The notes under the pieces are model-generated. The model worked only from the letters and a program-made list of their open reading frames with translations. It did not search any database and was not told the DNA's origin. 64,000 bases of DNA from assembly GCA_944323735.1 (NCBI GenBank), contig CALUTO010000002.1, positions 1-64,000 on the forward strand. Direction: 5' to 3'. The DNA is from Candidatus Gastranaerophilales bacterium (GTDB lineage Bacteria; Cyanobacteriota; Vampirovibrionia; Gastranaerophilales; Gastranaerophilaceae). The position numbers were made by a program, and so were the translations under genes. Of this stretch, positions 25,465 to 35,400 are shown in pieces (the stretch's first letter is position 1; every line of letters begins with the position of its first letter).

Positions 25465-26878
25465 AAATCAAAAATTAGTAGAAGCAACGTTGAATGTATT
25501 TTCAAAACGATTTAAAAATACAGAAAGAAGTATTATCACATCAATTACATTATTAAAAATAGCGCAAATGATGACCTGCAAAAGGGTTAAATATAAAGAG
25601 TTTGAAAAAATTGATAATCCAAATTACTACACAATCGTGTTTCTACCATCAGGCGGAGGAAAAGATAGAATATCGAATGATTTAGATGATTATGTATTTA
25701 AACCTTTTAGGGATTGGTTTAAAGAAAATGCTGAAAAATATTATTCAAAAAAGAAACAACAAATTCAGGAAGAATACACAAATAGTAAAAATAAACAAAT
25801 AAAAGCACTTATAAAAGAAGCCGAAAAATCAATTCGCTATCCAATTTTAGAAGTTGTTGACGGAACCCAAGAAGGCCTATTTGAAGATGCAAAAGTTCTT
25901 AATGAAGCAGGTTTTGGTGCTATTACTTACAAAATGTCAGAGTTCGGTATGTTTTTGGAAACAGCTCAAAATACAGAGAAACAATTCCTTGGGTGCTTAT
26001 ATGACGGTTATGATGGTAAAGTAATTTCTAAATCAATAAAATATGGCAAAAGGGAAGCTAATATTGAAAACTTGCCTGTGAACTGTCTGTTACTATCTGA
26101 TCCATCTCTATTTACTGGTGGAAATTTAAGGTACATGTTTAATCTTCTTATGCAAACAGGGCTAAGTAGACGTTGTGTGATATCGTTCCAAAAACCAAGA
26201 AAAAAAGAGATTGAATACAACACAGATTTAGCCTTTGAAAAAGAAAAGCAGTTTTACCGAGATTGCGAAAAACTTTCTGAACAATTCTTGAAGATTTTTA
26301 ATAAAATACCATCTAATGCGGTATATGTGCTTACAGACTCAGCACTAAAGAACCTTCACTATCCCTATAGAATAAAAATGGAAGAACTGGAAAATGCGAC
26401 AGAAGATGTTTTGACAAAAAAAGAAATTCAGAGCCGACAACATAAGGCAATCAAAATTGCATGCCTGTATGCGTGCTTAAATCATCCAACAGAATTGATT
26501 GTTAATGATGAAGATATGCAACAAGCTATCGACACGGTGGAATTTATTTCAAAGGACTTTAAAACATTCAGAAACTACAAACCAAAAGAAGATGATGCCT
26601 ACGACAAATTATGGGAATTTTTCCTGGAAAATTTGGACAAAGGATTTACAAGAACAGAACTGGTCTATAATCAATTTCAAAACTTCGGGATCTCCCGTGA
26701 TAAATTTAAAGACCGCTTTGATGATTATATTGACTCAATAGCAGAAATGGCAAAAGATAAGGGCTATATGTTAAAAATAGATTCTATTAATCGCAACTCC
26801 GGCACAGAATATAGGTTAATTAAACTTGAAGAACAAGAGTTGGGTGAAGATACCAAAATGCTTGAGGATCTAATTTAA
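25451..26878 (+). CDS. DUF3987-like replication protein
   Basis: 475 residues. Residues 66-73 (PSGGGKDR) form a P-loop-like turn after a hydrophobic strand, then a charged helical insert, a strand ending EVVDGTQEG and LLLSDPSLF as possible Walker B and sensor. The layout recalls DUF3987 proteins, helicase or primase partners found in plasmids and phage satellites. The P-loop lacks the usual Thr/Ser after Lys (Asp here), so ATP binding is uncertain. It sits between the excisionase-like gene and the primase, which supports a replication role. Confidence 0.6.
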   Translation: MTKIKNQKLVEATLNVFSKRFKNTERSIITSITLLKIAQMMTCKRVKYKEFEKIDNPNYYTIVFLPSGGGKDRISNDLDDYVFKPFRDWFKENAEKYYSKKKQQIQEEYTNSKNKQIKALIKEAEKSIRYPILEVVDGTQEGLFEDAKVLNEAGFGAITYKMSEFGMFLETAQNTEKQFLGCLYDGYDGKVISKSIKYGKREANIENLPVNCLLLSDPSLFTGGNLRYMFNLLMQTGLSRRCVISFQKPRKKEIEYNTDLAFEKEKQFYRDCEKLSEQFLKIFNKIPSNAVYVLTDSALKNLHYPYRIKMEELENATEDVLTKKEIQSRQHKAIKIACLYACLNHPTELIVNDEDMQQAIDTVEFISKDFKTFRNYKPKEDDAYDKLWEFFLENLDKGFTRTELVYNQFQNFGISRDKFKDRFDDYIDSIAEMAKDKGYMLKIDSINRNSGTEYRLIKLEEQELGEDTKMLEDLI

Positions 26879-26895
26879 TAACCGTTAATGTCGTT

Positions 26896-26925
26896 ACTAT
26901 TGTCAATGTTTTTCTTGACAATAGT
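26896..26925. repeat. 11-bp perfect inverted repeat between replication genes
   Basis: ACTATTGTCAA (26896-26906) and TTGACAATAGT (26915-26925) around an eight-base loop, with further TTGTC words up to 26970. There is no T run, so it is more likely a protein-binding or replication-origin site than a terminator. Confidence 0.55.
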
Positions 26926-27012
26926 TTCGGCGATTACGAGCGGCTGTCATTGTCGAACCCTTTTTGCAATCGTACAATAACAAGTTTAACAACACTAACG
27001 GAGGAAATTTTA

Positions 27013-27900
27013 ATGAAATTGCACATTGGACAAGTTTTGTGTTACTTAATGCCTTATCTTAATAAAGTTCAAGGTGACGAATTTATTTTTCAATGTCCAT
27101 ATTGTATGGATACAGGCCGAGATAATTTGAAATTCAATGAACGCAAAGGGATATTGCATTGTTTTGCAAATCCCGAACATTCAAAAATGATTTTCAAAAA
27201 GATTATGAGCAATCCGAAACTTAGGAGATTAAGCCAGGTATCAAATTATGAATATCTAGATGATATACCACTTTTAGCACCTGAAGTTCAGTTATATTAT
27301 GCTCTTGCTTTTGATACACGAAACGATTATTTATTAGATAATGATAAGCTGCTGGAATTAATTTATCAAAAGCGTGGCATTACAAAAAAGACAGTTGAAT
27401 TTATGAACATAGGTTTTAGTTGGCAAGATGATAAGTGGGTATTTCCAAGCTACGGATATAGAACTGATTCCGGCATGGATATATTAGGTTATGAGCTCCG
27501 CCCTAGAGATTTTTCGAAGAAAGGAATCTGTCGCTCAAAAGGCTCACCCAATAATCTTTCTGCAGTAAATCCATATACAAAAAATACAGAAATATTGTGT
27601 ATAGTTGAGGGGTATTTAGATGCTTATACCTTGTGGCAACACTTAAACGAGAAAGAACAATCAAGCAAGTATCACATTGTAACACCGACAAATGGCATAA
27701 ATTCTTTGCCAAAATATATTGACCGCATAGAGTTTGACAAATACAAAAAGCTCTATCTTTTTGTAGATAATGACGAGGTTTCAAGACCTATTGCAGACAA
27801 AATCATTGCAAAATATCCATTCGAAAACATTCGCCTAAGCTGCGGATGCAAAGATTTTAATGAACATTATTTGAGGTGTATTAAGAAGATAAATAAATGA
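27013..27900 (+). CDS. DnaG-like primase with zinc ribbon and Toprim
   Basis: 295 residues from the ATG after AACGGAGGAAA. A CHC2-type zinc ribbon starts the protein (CPYC at 28-31, then Cys50 and His56). A Toprim domain follows: IVEGYLDAYTLW near residue 195 has the catalytic Glu and FVDNDE near residue 250 the Asp pair. It lacks the C-terminal DnaB-binding domain of DnaG, as small phage and satellite primases do. It should prime replication of the excised island. Confidence 0.85.
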   Translation: MKLHIGQVLCYLMPYLNKVQGDEFIFQCPYCMDTGRDNLKFNERKGILHCFANPEHSKMIFKKIMSNPKLRRLSQVSNYEYLDDIPLLAPEVQLYYALAFDTRNDYLLDNDKLLELIYQKRGITKKTVEFMNIGFSWQDDKWVFPSYGYRTDSGMDILGYELRPRDFSKKGICRSKGSPNNLSAVNPYTKNTEILCIVEGYLDAYTLWQHLNEKEQSSKYHIVTPTNGINSLPKYIDRIEFDKYKKLYLFVDNDEVSRPIADKIIAKYPFENIRLSCGCKDFNEHYLRCIKKINK

Positions 27901-27915
27901 GAGGGTAATATTTTG

Positions 27916-28689
27916 CTAAACAGAATTCCAAAATTTTGTAATAAAATCAAATAAACGGTCTTTAGCATCCCAAAATTCTTTTGGACTTGTTGAGGTATAG
28001 CCTTTATTATGCATAACCGAATTCCTAAATATTCTTATTTTATCAATATCATCCAATATAGATTTAGTAAATATTTCTGGATAGCTTTCAAATATCTGTT
28101 GATAATGCGTGAAATCTAAGGAAAAAATTTCATTTTCTTGATTTTCATCAAAGAAAAATTTATTTATAGAATGCCTTATCTTTACTTTATTTTTGAGTAA
28201 AGAACAAATATCACCTTCATTAGAATTTTTAAATAATAAAAAATTAATTAATTCTCGTAAGCTCATTTCTAATTCATAGATTTCTTTAGTGAGCAACCAA
28301 TAAGCATTTTGTAGGTTAGTATCTTCATATTTTATTATTTGAATAATATTATTGTTTAATTTTATTGTTTCAATAAACAAATCAATATAACTAATTAATT
28401 CATCTATAGCTACTCCAGCTCCCCAGAAAAATCCCATTGAAACAGTAGAATCATAGTCATCATAGTAAGATTCGCTGTATTTTGATAAATCAAGACATAC
28501 TCCACTTAAAGAACAATTTGTGTGTCTTGTATGATAGGTGAATATTGGAATAATTGGCAAACCATCCTCTTCGCTATATGGAGGATGCTCTTTAATAATT
28601 TTATTATTAACCAATTTTACTGCTGATTTAATAATTTCATTAAAATCATTTTCTGCAAGCTTATGGATAATTTGAAATCTAGCCAACAT
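27916..28689 (-). CDS. HEPN-domain protein, probable RNase partner of the GHKL-nuclease
   Basis: 257 residues, mostly helical. Near the C-terminus (residues 222-227) the HEPN motif R-x4-H occurs as RNSVMH in the context DKIRIFRNSVMHNKGY, with the polar Asn after Arg that is typical of active HEPN ribonucleases. The N-terminal 100 residues are of unknown type. Its start overlaps the end of the upstream ATPase gene by 11 bp, so synthesis is coupled. AT-rich like its neighbour. Probably an effector in a two-gene defence unit; the pair is not one I can name. Confidence 0.7.
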   Translation of the reverse strand: MLARFQIIHKLAENDFNEIIKSAVKLVNNKIIKEHPPYSEEDGLPIIPIFTYHTRHTNCSLSGVCLDLSKYSESYYDDYDSTVSMGFFWGAGVAIDELISYIDLFIETIKLNNNIIQIIKYEDTNLQNAYWLLTKEIYELEMSLRELINFLLFKNSNEGDICSLLKNKVKIRHSINKFFFDENQENEIFSLDFTHYQQIFESYPEIFTKSILDDIDKIRIFRNSVMHNKGYTSTSPKEFWDAKDRLFDFITKFWNSV

Positions 28690-30571
28690 TTATAGGATCT
28701 CTTTGTTTTAATTCATTATACTTATCTATAAATTCTTTATGGTAATTCTTGACTCTAGACAACATTTCAGGATAAATTTCAATATAAACTCTTTGTGTCT
28801 TCATCGCTTCAATTTGCATATTAAATTCTGTATTACCAATAATACTGCCACCAATAATATAACTTGCGACTTGGTGATATGAAGATTCAGATGTGCCAAT
28901 TAAGTGATCTTTTATAAATGCATGATATTTTAATAATTGGTTTAACTCTTTTTGAGAGATTCTGCATGACGGCCTTTTTAATTCTACTATATATAGTGTA
29001 TCTCCAAAACCAGTACACAAGAAATCCAATCTTTTATCTTCTTCTAATACTTCATTATTTTCAGGGAAATGTTCTTGTAGTAACGTTGAATATGTGCATT
29101 CATCTTTATAGATAGTCATTTTAGGATCTAATATCCAAGGGAATTCTTTTATAAAATTATGGATAGTAGGAACTTCCTTTGCATCTTCATTTATAAATTG
29201 TTCAAGTTTTTGAATTGCTTTAATTCTACCCCTTGAAAGATTATATAATTCTTGAGCTTCAACTAAATGCCATTCTTTAAATAAATCTAAAACTTTTACT
29301 TCATCTAACCCAGAATTTTCTAGGTCAGTTACCATATCATCAAAAGAATCAAATTTTAAACACATTTGTAAATGGTCAATTAATTCACCTGCCTTGTTTT
29401 CGTCAATAGAGTTATCTTTATAAATACTATCTATCCATCCTTTTGCAAGTTTTTGTTTTCTTTTAGGTAATGTTTCAATCCATTCACTAGGTTTATAACC
29501 TGTCACTTTTGATATTTCATCTTCTTTTAGTTGGGTTCTTTTTTCACTCCATTGTTTTTCTACAAATTGCAATTTTTCAACTAACCACGATTTTAAGTCT
29601 TGCAGTTCATCTCGTTCCCAAATTAACCCTTCTCTATTCGTTGTAACTAAATCTGAATCATAGTTATCGTCAACATAATCAACATAAAAAACGCCCGTCA
29701 TATAATTATAAGCAAGAGATGTTGTTGTTTTTATACCATAAAATTCATTAGAATTTACGAGTTTACCTCTAGCATATAAAAATATTCCTCTTTGATCTTC
29801 CGGTAGCGGGGTTTTTGTAGTAACAATTTTTCCAGTAATTTTATTTTCCAATAAAAAACTGTCTTCGTCATTATGATCATTATCAAAAATCCATTCAAAT
29901 TGTGAATTAATATATTCCCACTTAGTATCATTTGTAATTTTTACTGTTTCATTAGATTCATTAGAAATATTTATAATAAAATCTGAAACATTAAAGGCAA
30001 ACCTTTTGGCAATACTTGCTTTTAAATCAAAAATATCTATTGGATTTTTTCGTTTTATCCCACTAAGAGTAATTTTAGTTCCTGGTTTACAAGTAACATC
30101 TTCATTATATTTTATAATTTGTGGCTTATATATTCCGTTATTTTTTTCATCAAGTATATCCTTTAAATCCATTGCAAAAATATTTTCTTTGCAATCTTTT
30201 ACTGTTTGAATTTCTATGTGAGTAGCAATCCCAAAAATTGCTAATTTACCTAGCCCCTTTCTACCAGTAACTTTTCTTCCATTAGGTGTCAATCCACTAT
30301 GGTTTGGATCGTTTTTTCTACGATTTCTTCCTATTACTAAAAACGAATTATTTATCTCTTCAAAAGACATTCCACAACCATCGTCTGTAATGATTATTTG
30401 CTTATTATTTTCATCTTCAACTAATTGAATATTAACATATGTCGCATCTGCATCATAAGCATTAGAAATCATTTCAGCAAGAACAGGGGGTAATGTTTTA
30501 TACATCTGAATGCCAAGATGCTCTATCGTTCTTAAATCAAATTTTAAAGTTAATTCCGTTAGTTCACACAT
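28679..30571 (-). CDS. GHKL (HSP90/MORC-like) ATPase fused to a PD-(D/E)XK nuclease-like domain
   Basis: 630 residues. The N-terminal GHKL fold shows all three ATP motifs: N-box EMISNAYDAD near residue 33, G1 TDDGCGM near 60 and G2 GRKGLGKLAIFGI near 105. A transducer-like region follows, with LVTTNREGLIWE near 310. The C-terminal part has RLDFLC (Asp516) and YIVELKRP (Glu530, Lys532), then QLLKY, the arrangement of a PD-(D/E)XK nuclease of the Shedu/DUF4263 kind. MORC/MutL-like ATPases joined to nucleases are known from restriction-type systems. AAGGAG precedes ATG. First gene of a two-gene operon with a HEPN protein at the element's right edge. Confidence 0.8.
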   Translation of the reverse strand: MCELTELTLKFDLRTIEHLGIQMYKTLPPVLAEMISNAYDADATYVNIQLVEDENNKQIIITDDGCGMSFEEINNSFLVIGRNRRKNDPNHSGLTPNGRKVTGRKGLGKLAIFGIATHIEIQTVKDCKENIFAMDLKDILDEKNNGIYKPQIIKYNEDVTCKPGTKITLSGIKRKNPIDIFDLKASIAKRFAFNVSDFIINISNESNETVKITNDTKWEYINSQFEWIFDNDHNDEDSFLLENKITGKIVTTKTPLPEDQRGIFLYARGKLVNSNEFYGIKTTTSLAYNYMTGVFYVDYVDDNYDSDLVTTNREGLIWERDELQDLKSWLVEKLQFVEKQWSEKRTQLKEDEISKVTGYKPSEWIETLPKRKQKLAKGWIDSIYKDNSIDENKAGELIDHLQMCLKFDSFDDMVTDLENSGLDEVKVLDLFKEWHLVEAQELYNLSRGRIKAIQKLEQFINEDAKEVPTIHNFIKEFPWILDPKMTIYKDECTYSTLLQEHFPENNEVLEEDKRLDFLCTGFGDTLYIVELKRPSCRISQKELNQLLKYHAFIKDHLIGTSESSYHQVASYIIGGSIIGNTEFNMQIEAMKTQRVYIEIYPEMLSRVKNYHKEFIDKYNELKQRDPINVG

Positions 30572-30634
30572 ATCATACTCCTTATAGGTATTTATATTAT
30601 AACAAAAATAGAATAGTTTTATTTAAAACATCTT

Positions 30635-30653
30635 CAGTCCCCATGTAGTCCCC
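30635..30653 (+). promoter_or_regulatory. right arm-type integrase sites (AGTCCCC x2)
   Basis: CAGTCCCC at 30635 and TAGTCCCC at 30646, 11 bp apart, mirror the pair at the left end in both sequence and spacing. Confidence 0.6.
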
Positions 30654-30704
30654 ATGGGGGAAATAGGATGTATATTTACGGAAATTGTTATATATCCCAA
30701 ACGC

Positions 30705-30732
30705 ACTAAAAAAGAGCCTTTTCAGGCTCTTT
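30705..30732 (-). terminator. terminator of tRNA-Ser supplied by the element
   Basis: AAAGAGCCT/AGGCTCTTT stem with four-base loop, preceded on the plus strand by an A run, therefore active on the minus strand just after tRNA-Ser. It lies inside the element and replaces the original terminator stranded at 19085-19122. Confidence 0.75.
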
Positions 30733-30733
30733 C

Positions 30734-30764
30734 TAAATGGAGGAGGAGGTGGGATTCGAACCCA
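30734..30764. other. attR (within intact tRNA-Ser)
   Basis: Same 31-base block as attL; here it continues into the rest of tRNA-Ser, so the gene stays functional after integration. Confidence 0.93.
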
Positions 30765-30828
30765 CGGTACGCTATAAACGTACGACAGTTTTCAAGACTG
30801 CTCCAATCAACCGCTCTGGCACTCCTCC
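30738..30828 (-). tRNA. tRNA-Ser (TGA), CCA encoded
   Basis: Class II tRNA: acceptor strands GGAGGAG and CTCCTCC, anticodon loop CTTGAAA with TGA, a long variable arm and T-loop TTCGAAT. CCA is encoded. Its 3' end is the integration target of the island and, from the remnant at 18819-19076, of an earlier one. Confidence 0.95.
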
Positions 30829-30984
30829 AACGAGTTTATCCATTTGATTGGACTTATTATATATTAATAAAAAAAATATCAATTGTAAAGTGCATAAAAA
30901 AATTTGAATATTTTTCCGGCAGAGCTGTTTTTAGGCGAGAAGCTGCAAAACTAAAAGTGCCTCAATGATATAAACAAAACTCAA

Positions 30985-31016
30985 AATAATGGAGCCGCTT
31001 TTGCAGCCCCATTATT
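30985..31016 (-). terminator. terminator of the ferritin-like gene
   Basis: AATAATGG/CCATTATT outer stem continued by GC pairs with two mismatches and a TTTT loop, seven bases past the stop codon; A-rich on the plus side, so T-rich on the minus strand. Confidence 0.6.
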
Positions 31017-31022
31017 GATTTT

Positions 31023-32318
31023 TTATTCATCTGTTTCGTAATCAAATTCTTCATATTGTTCAACAGGAACTGTGTTAGGAGCCTGAGCTTCCTCCTGCAG
31101 ACCTTTTTCAAGCAGCCGGGGAATTTTTGTTATCAGTTCATCACTACCCTCAACAATATCATGCTTATCAGCAACAGCAATAAGACTAATAGTAGTTTCC
31201 GTAGGCGCACCGTCCTCGCCTACTGTCTGCTGAACTGCATAACCGGGCCAATTTTGAGGGAGTTCACTTATTGTTGTATATCCATATTCTGTATCAAGCC
31301 GTTTGTCAATTTCTTTTTTCAATATATCTGTGACATATTTTTTCTGGGACTTAAAACGGCAAGGAATAACAACATTTGTTCCGATAATTTCTTCAGGATC
31401 TTTTTTATCATACTTTTTGACAAGCTCTGCTGCATAGTGCATATGTTCAATTTCAAAGAGCATAAACATCTCCCAGATTTTTTTAATACGTTCATCCTCT
31501 TCATCCTCCATGCAGGTATAGTAATTACAAACCTCGGTAAATTCATGCAGCAGCAGTTTTTCATACATAGACTCTGTTGGGTCAATGAGTGATTCATACA
31601 TAGAGACATGTTCTTCTTCAACATCACATATCTCTGCATAAGTTTCCCTTAAAATATCATTTCCGTACTGCATGCCATGCTCCGCATAAAAATTATGCGT
31701 TTGCTGCTCACCTGCAACGAGCGTCAGAATATTTACTTTTGTCTGCGGTGCTGCTGTTTCTTTGTCATAGTGTTTTCTAAGGCGTATTGAATTGTCATTA
31801 TGATGATTTTGGGTAGGACGGCCAATAACTACATCTGTCTGCCCCTGAACAATATCAGACGGCTCTATCCCGTGTATCAGATGAGCCCACTGACTGTAGC
31901 GGTAAAGGTGGTCAAAATCCTCTAAGAGACCAAAATCAAATGTTTCTTTGACATATTTATCCGGCTCATTTTGAGCAAGCCATGCGGTTAAATCAACAGC
32001 GACCTGTTCATATCCCAGAGTAGTTTCCAAAACAGATTGATCACACGGAGTAAGCCAGTTTACCGTGGTCTGCTGCATGTCTTCAATCCTTCTTGTTTGA
32101 GCAATAAATTTATTTATTTCAATATCATCAGAAAATCTTGCGAAAGCGTGTTTAAAATTCCAGGCTTCCACTTCAATACCGTTCATCAGTATCTGACGTG
32201 TCCTTGTATAACAGTCCACTTCCGTTTTATTAAATGGTTTTTGTGCAATTTTATGCCACGTTCTCAATTGTTTTTCAACAGGTATACCTTTTTCCTTTAA
32301 AGGATTAAACGTTGCCAT
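31023..32318 (-). CDS. ferritin-like (rubrerythrin-type) diiron protein, uncharacterised
   Basis: 431 residues from the ATG after AGGAAA; an upstream ATG in frame gives 17 extra residues without a ribosome-binding site. The chain has two E-x2-H carboxylate/His pairs in long helices, DVEEEHVSMYESL and MLFEIEHMHYAAEL, plus Glu-rich helices between, the pattern of a four-helix ferritin-like diiron site. The C-terminal tail is acidic. No signal peptide. Function could be peroxide reduction or another diiron reaction; it is not a known named enzyme to me. It precedes nothing in an operon. Confidence 0.6.
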   Translation of the reverse strand: MATFNPLKEKGIPVEKQLRTWHKIAQKPFNKTEVDCYTRTRQILMNGIEVEAWNFKHAFARFSDDIEINKFIAQTRRIEDMQQTTVNWLTPCDQSVLETTLGYEQVAVDLTAWLAQNEPDKYVKETFDFGLLEDFDHLYRYSQWAHLIHGIEPSDIVQGQTDVVIGRPTQNHHNDNSIRLRKHYDKETAAPQTKVNILTLVAGEQQTHNFYAEHGMQYGNDILRETYAEICDVEEEHVSMYESLIDPTESMYEKLLLHEFTEVCNYYTCMEDEEDERIKKIWEMFMLFEIEHMHYAAELVKKYDKKDPEEIIGTNVVIPCRFKSQKKYVTDILKKEIDKRLDTEYGYTTISELPQNWPGYAVQQTVGEDGAPTETTISLIAVADKHDIVEGSDELITKIPRLLEKGLQEEAQAPNTVPVEQYEEFDYETDE

Positions 32319-32461
32319 ATTTATTTTCCTTTCTAAAAAATCGACGTACGCAACAGCATACACTGACATTTTAATTAATCAGGAACATAAAAACATCGAC
32401 ACCATGTGCAAGAAAATACTGTTAGTTTGTCGCATAGAAAAAGGGATTAGAAAACAACGAT

Positions 32462-35400
32462 TCATCTGTTCATTTTTGCAGCAAGGAATATAGAATTATT
32501 GTAATCTCTTATTTGCTGATATTTTTTATTGAATAACTGTTTGTATTTGTATCCGTCCGAGTTTTCCGGAACATATAGAGACTCTATCAGTTCATTCATA
32601 TGATTTATTATGCTGAGATTTTCATTTAGCTCTTCAATAGCCTCATTTGTTTTATCGTTTATAGTCATAAGGATAGTATTTGTTGCATCTGTAAGCATAG
32701 AATACTTCGAAAGTTCAGGATATTGTGCAGCAGTCTGCTGGACATTTTCCAGTATATTCAGCATAGCCATTATATTTTCCTGTCTGCTCATTGAACTTGT
32801 TTTTTCAATTATATTTTTCTTTGTGTTTTCGAGCTTTTGCACAAAATTTGCATCATTGTCACAGGAGGCATCGTATTTAGCCATTTCTTGCGCAAAAATT
32901 TCTACCTGATTGCTGGTTGTCCTTCTTATATCAGCTATCTTGTTTATAATTTTCTTTGCATTTTTTACGCTCAGTATTTTGCTTTCTATTTTTAAGAATT
33001 TATCAGTCAAACCGAGAGTTTCAATGAAATTTACGGCAAAATCGAAATTTTTTTCTATCATAATACTGCGAACCATATAATCAAGTGCTCTTTCATCATC
33101 CATTGAGAGAGGCATTCCGGTGATATTGTCAACCAGATCAGTATAGTAGTTTTTAAACCTGCCGGAGACGATAGCAGGATTTCCTATGTCTGTTGCTTCC
33201 ATCAAAAGCTCCTGCATTGCTATAACAGAAGAAAAACTCAGTCCGGTTTCCAGATATACCCGTGCCCGCTTAAGCTCATCTTCAAGCAGGGCTCTTTCTC
33301 TTTCAGGAGTGTTATTGTTCAGATTTGCACATTTTGAAGTCAATACAAGAAATCTCTCAAGGACTTCATCCGGAAAATTCAAAATATGATATCTTTTTGC
33401 ATCTTTTAGAAGTTTTTCATACCAGTAGTCATTTTTCAGGTTATTAAATTCTGATTGCCTGTCCTTTATTTTTAGCTGCGATTTAGCATAGTCTCTGATT
33501 TTTTGCGCAGTTGTTGTTCTGTATTCAGGCTTTATATATTTTTCAAGAAAGTCTTGCGATATAGTCTTTATATCTTCCTGACAATTGATATACGCAATTT
33601 CATTTTCTTTTTCGGTCTTTTTTAAATTTTGATACATTGATATATTGTAGACAAGGTCAAGTATTTCAGAATTGTCCTTCAATTCGTTTTCTGTTTTACC
33701 GGTGCGTTGTTTTATAAAGGTGACAATTTGTTTAAGTGTAATTTCTTCTGTAGAATCATCTGTTTCAGTAATTTTGGACAATTTTTCAAGAAATGCTTCA
33801 ATATCCTGCTGTCCCAGAAATTCATACGCAACAATTAGTCCTGACTTCTGAATATTTTGATATTCGGGGCAATTCCTGCCGTTTTTTGCTGATAAACGGT
33901 ATTTTAAGAGTTTTAAATCTTGTAAATTCGTATCAAGCCGGTTGAGAAATTCAAATTTTTCATTTTCACCCGGCTGAGTGCTTGCATATCTGTCAATTAT
34001 ACTAAGAAGTTTGCGGAACGCCATTGCATTGTCATAGGGATTTTCCTGATATTTTTTTGCTGTTTCAAATAGTTTGTTTATGTCCTCTTTTATTATATGA
34101 CGGTATTTTTCGGAAAATTCCGCATTTATAATATATTCAATGTTTTTCATTGTAGTCTTGTATGCAATATCCGCATCTTGTTTTGCGGACTCATACGGAT
34201 TGCTTTTTTTTAGTGCTTCCGCTTCTTTTTGCCACGGAGCAAAAAGTTCTTTTATCTTTCCTGCCGGCACACATCCGGAGTCTTTTTGCAAATTTATTGC
34301 AGCAGCCAGCGAGCGTTTCAGGGATTTGTCATTCATATATGATCTCAAAAAAGTTCCTGTTAAAAGCTGCAGCGTCCGCTGTTCATCGTTTGTCAGCATT
34401 CTGTCATCAGGAATATTGTCCAGCAAGTTTGCCAGCCGGTCTGTCAGGTTGTAGAGTTCCAGATTGAGTTTATTGTTATGTATACTGGCAGCAGTGTAGT
34501 CTATCATTTCACACACCGGATCAATTTTTTCTTTTATCAGGCTTTCTGTCAGCACCTCCAATTTCGGATAACCCGGCATGAGCTTGTAGTTTCTATATGC
34601 CTCATCTTTTGCATTGTTGAACATTCTTTCATAATTTAAGCAGTAAAGAGAATTTCTAAAAGTCAGATAAATGTCATCAAAAGTTCTTTCCTCTTTGTAT
34701 TTTGTAAAAGAGGGTAATTTTTGAAGCTTTTTATATTTGAAGGCAGTTTCTGTTTCGGAAAGCCGGAATATATCAATCAGATGCTTCTGGTAAATAATAT
34801 TTGCGAGAGCATTTTTTGCCTCATCTTTTTCTGATTTATACATTCTGAGTGCATCAAATCCCGAATAATTTTTAAAATCAATGTCTTTGTCACAGGCATC
34901 TTTTGTTTCATTTTCAAACTCTTCTAGAGTCATATCCTGAAGCCGTCTGTAGATTTTAACAAATTCTTCATTTGTTTCCGGATTGTATTTTCTGTCAATG
35001 TAGTTTTTGATTGAAATATTGATTTTTGCAGTTTTTTCAATATCTTTCAAATTGAAATACAGTGCGTCTGAAACATCTTTTCTAAGTTTTCTTTCTATTT
35101 CTGTTTTAGCCTTTCTTGCATTTTCAGAGTCTCCAACCACTGCGTCAAACTGCTTTAAAAGTTTATTTACAAGAAAATCTATTGTGTGCGCAAGACTTCC
35201 GTCAAACAATTTTTTCTCTTCATCTGTATATACAGCAGTACGGTAAATGATTTTTGTTTTTTCTTCTTCTGTCAAGGTAATGTCATTGTTTTTTAATGCT
35301 TTGTCCACAATTTCTATAACATGGGCTTTTTTATTATTCAGAGCGTATGCATACAGTATCTCTGGCTCTTTTGCAAATGCATAATTAAATTTTTCTCTTG

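Larger units (their letters stand above)
19122..30764. mobile_element. 11.6-kb integrated island at tRNA-Ser, PICI-like layout with defence cargo
   Basis: Bounded by exact 31-bp direct repeats (19122-19152 and 30734-30764) made of the 3' end of tRNA-Ser. Inside are a tyrosine integrase and repressor on the minus strand, diverging from an excisionase-like gene, a replication-initiation-like gene and a primase on the plus strand. That is the order of phage-inducible chromosomal islands. No capsid, tail, portal, terminase or conjugation gene is present. Base composition is visibly more AT-rich than the flanks, especially the edge genes. Cargo: an ApeA-like HEPN protein, a secreted coiled-coil protein with an NQY-family partner, and a HEPN/GHKL-nuclease pair. 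A satellite or other mobilisable island is the best reading. Confidence 0.88.

Noticed and set aside
19122-30764. Reading the island as a complete prophage or a conjugative element
   Set aside because: No capsid, portal, tail, terminase, lysis, relaxase or mating-pair genes can be seen; size and order fit a satellite-like island better.
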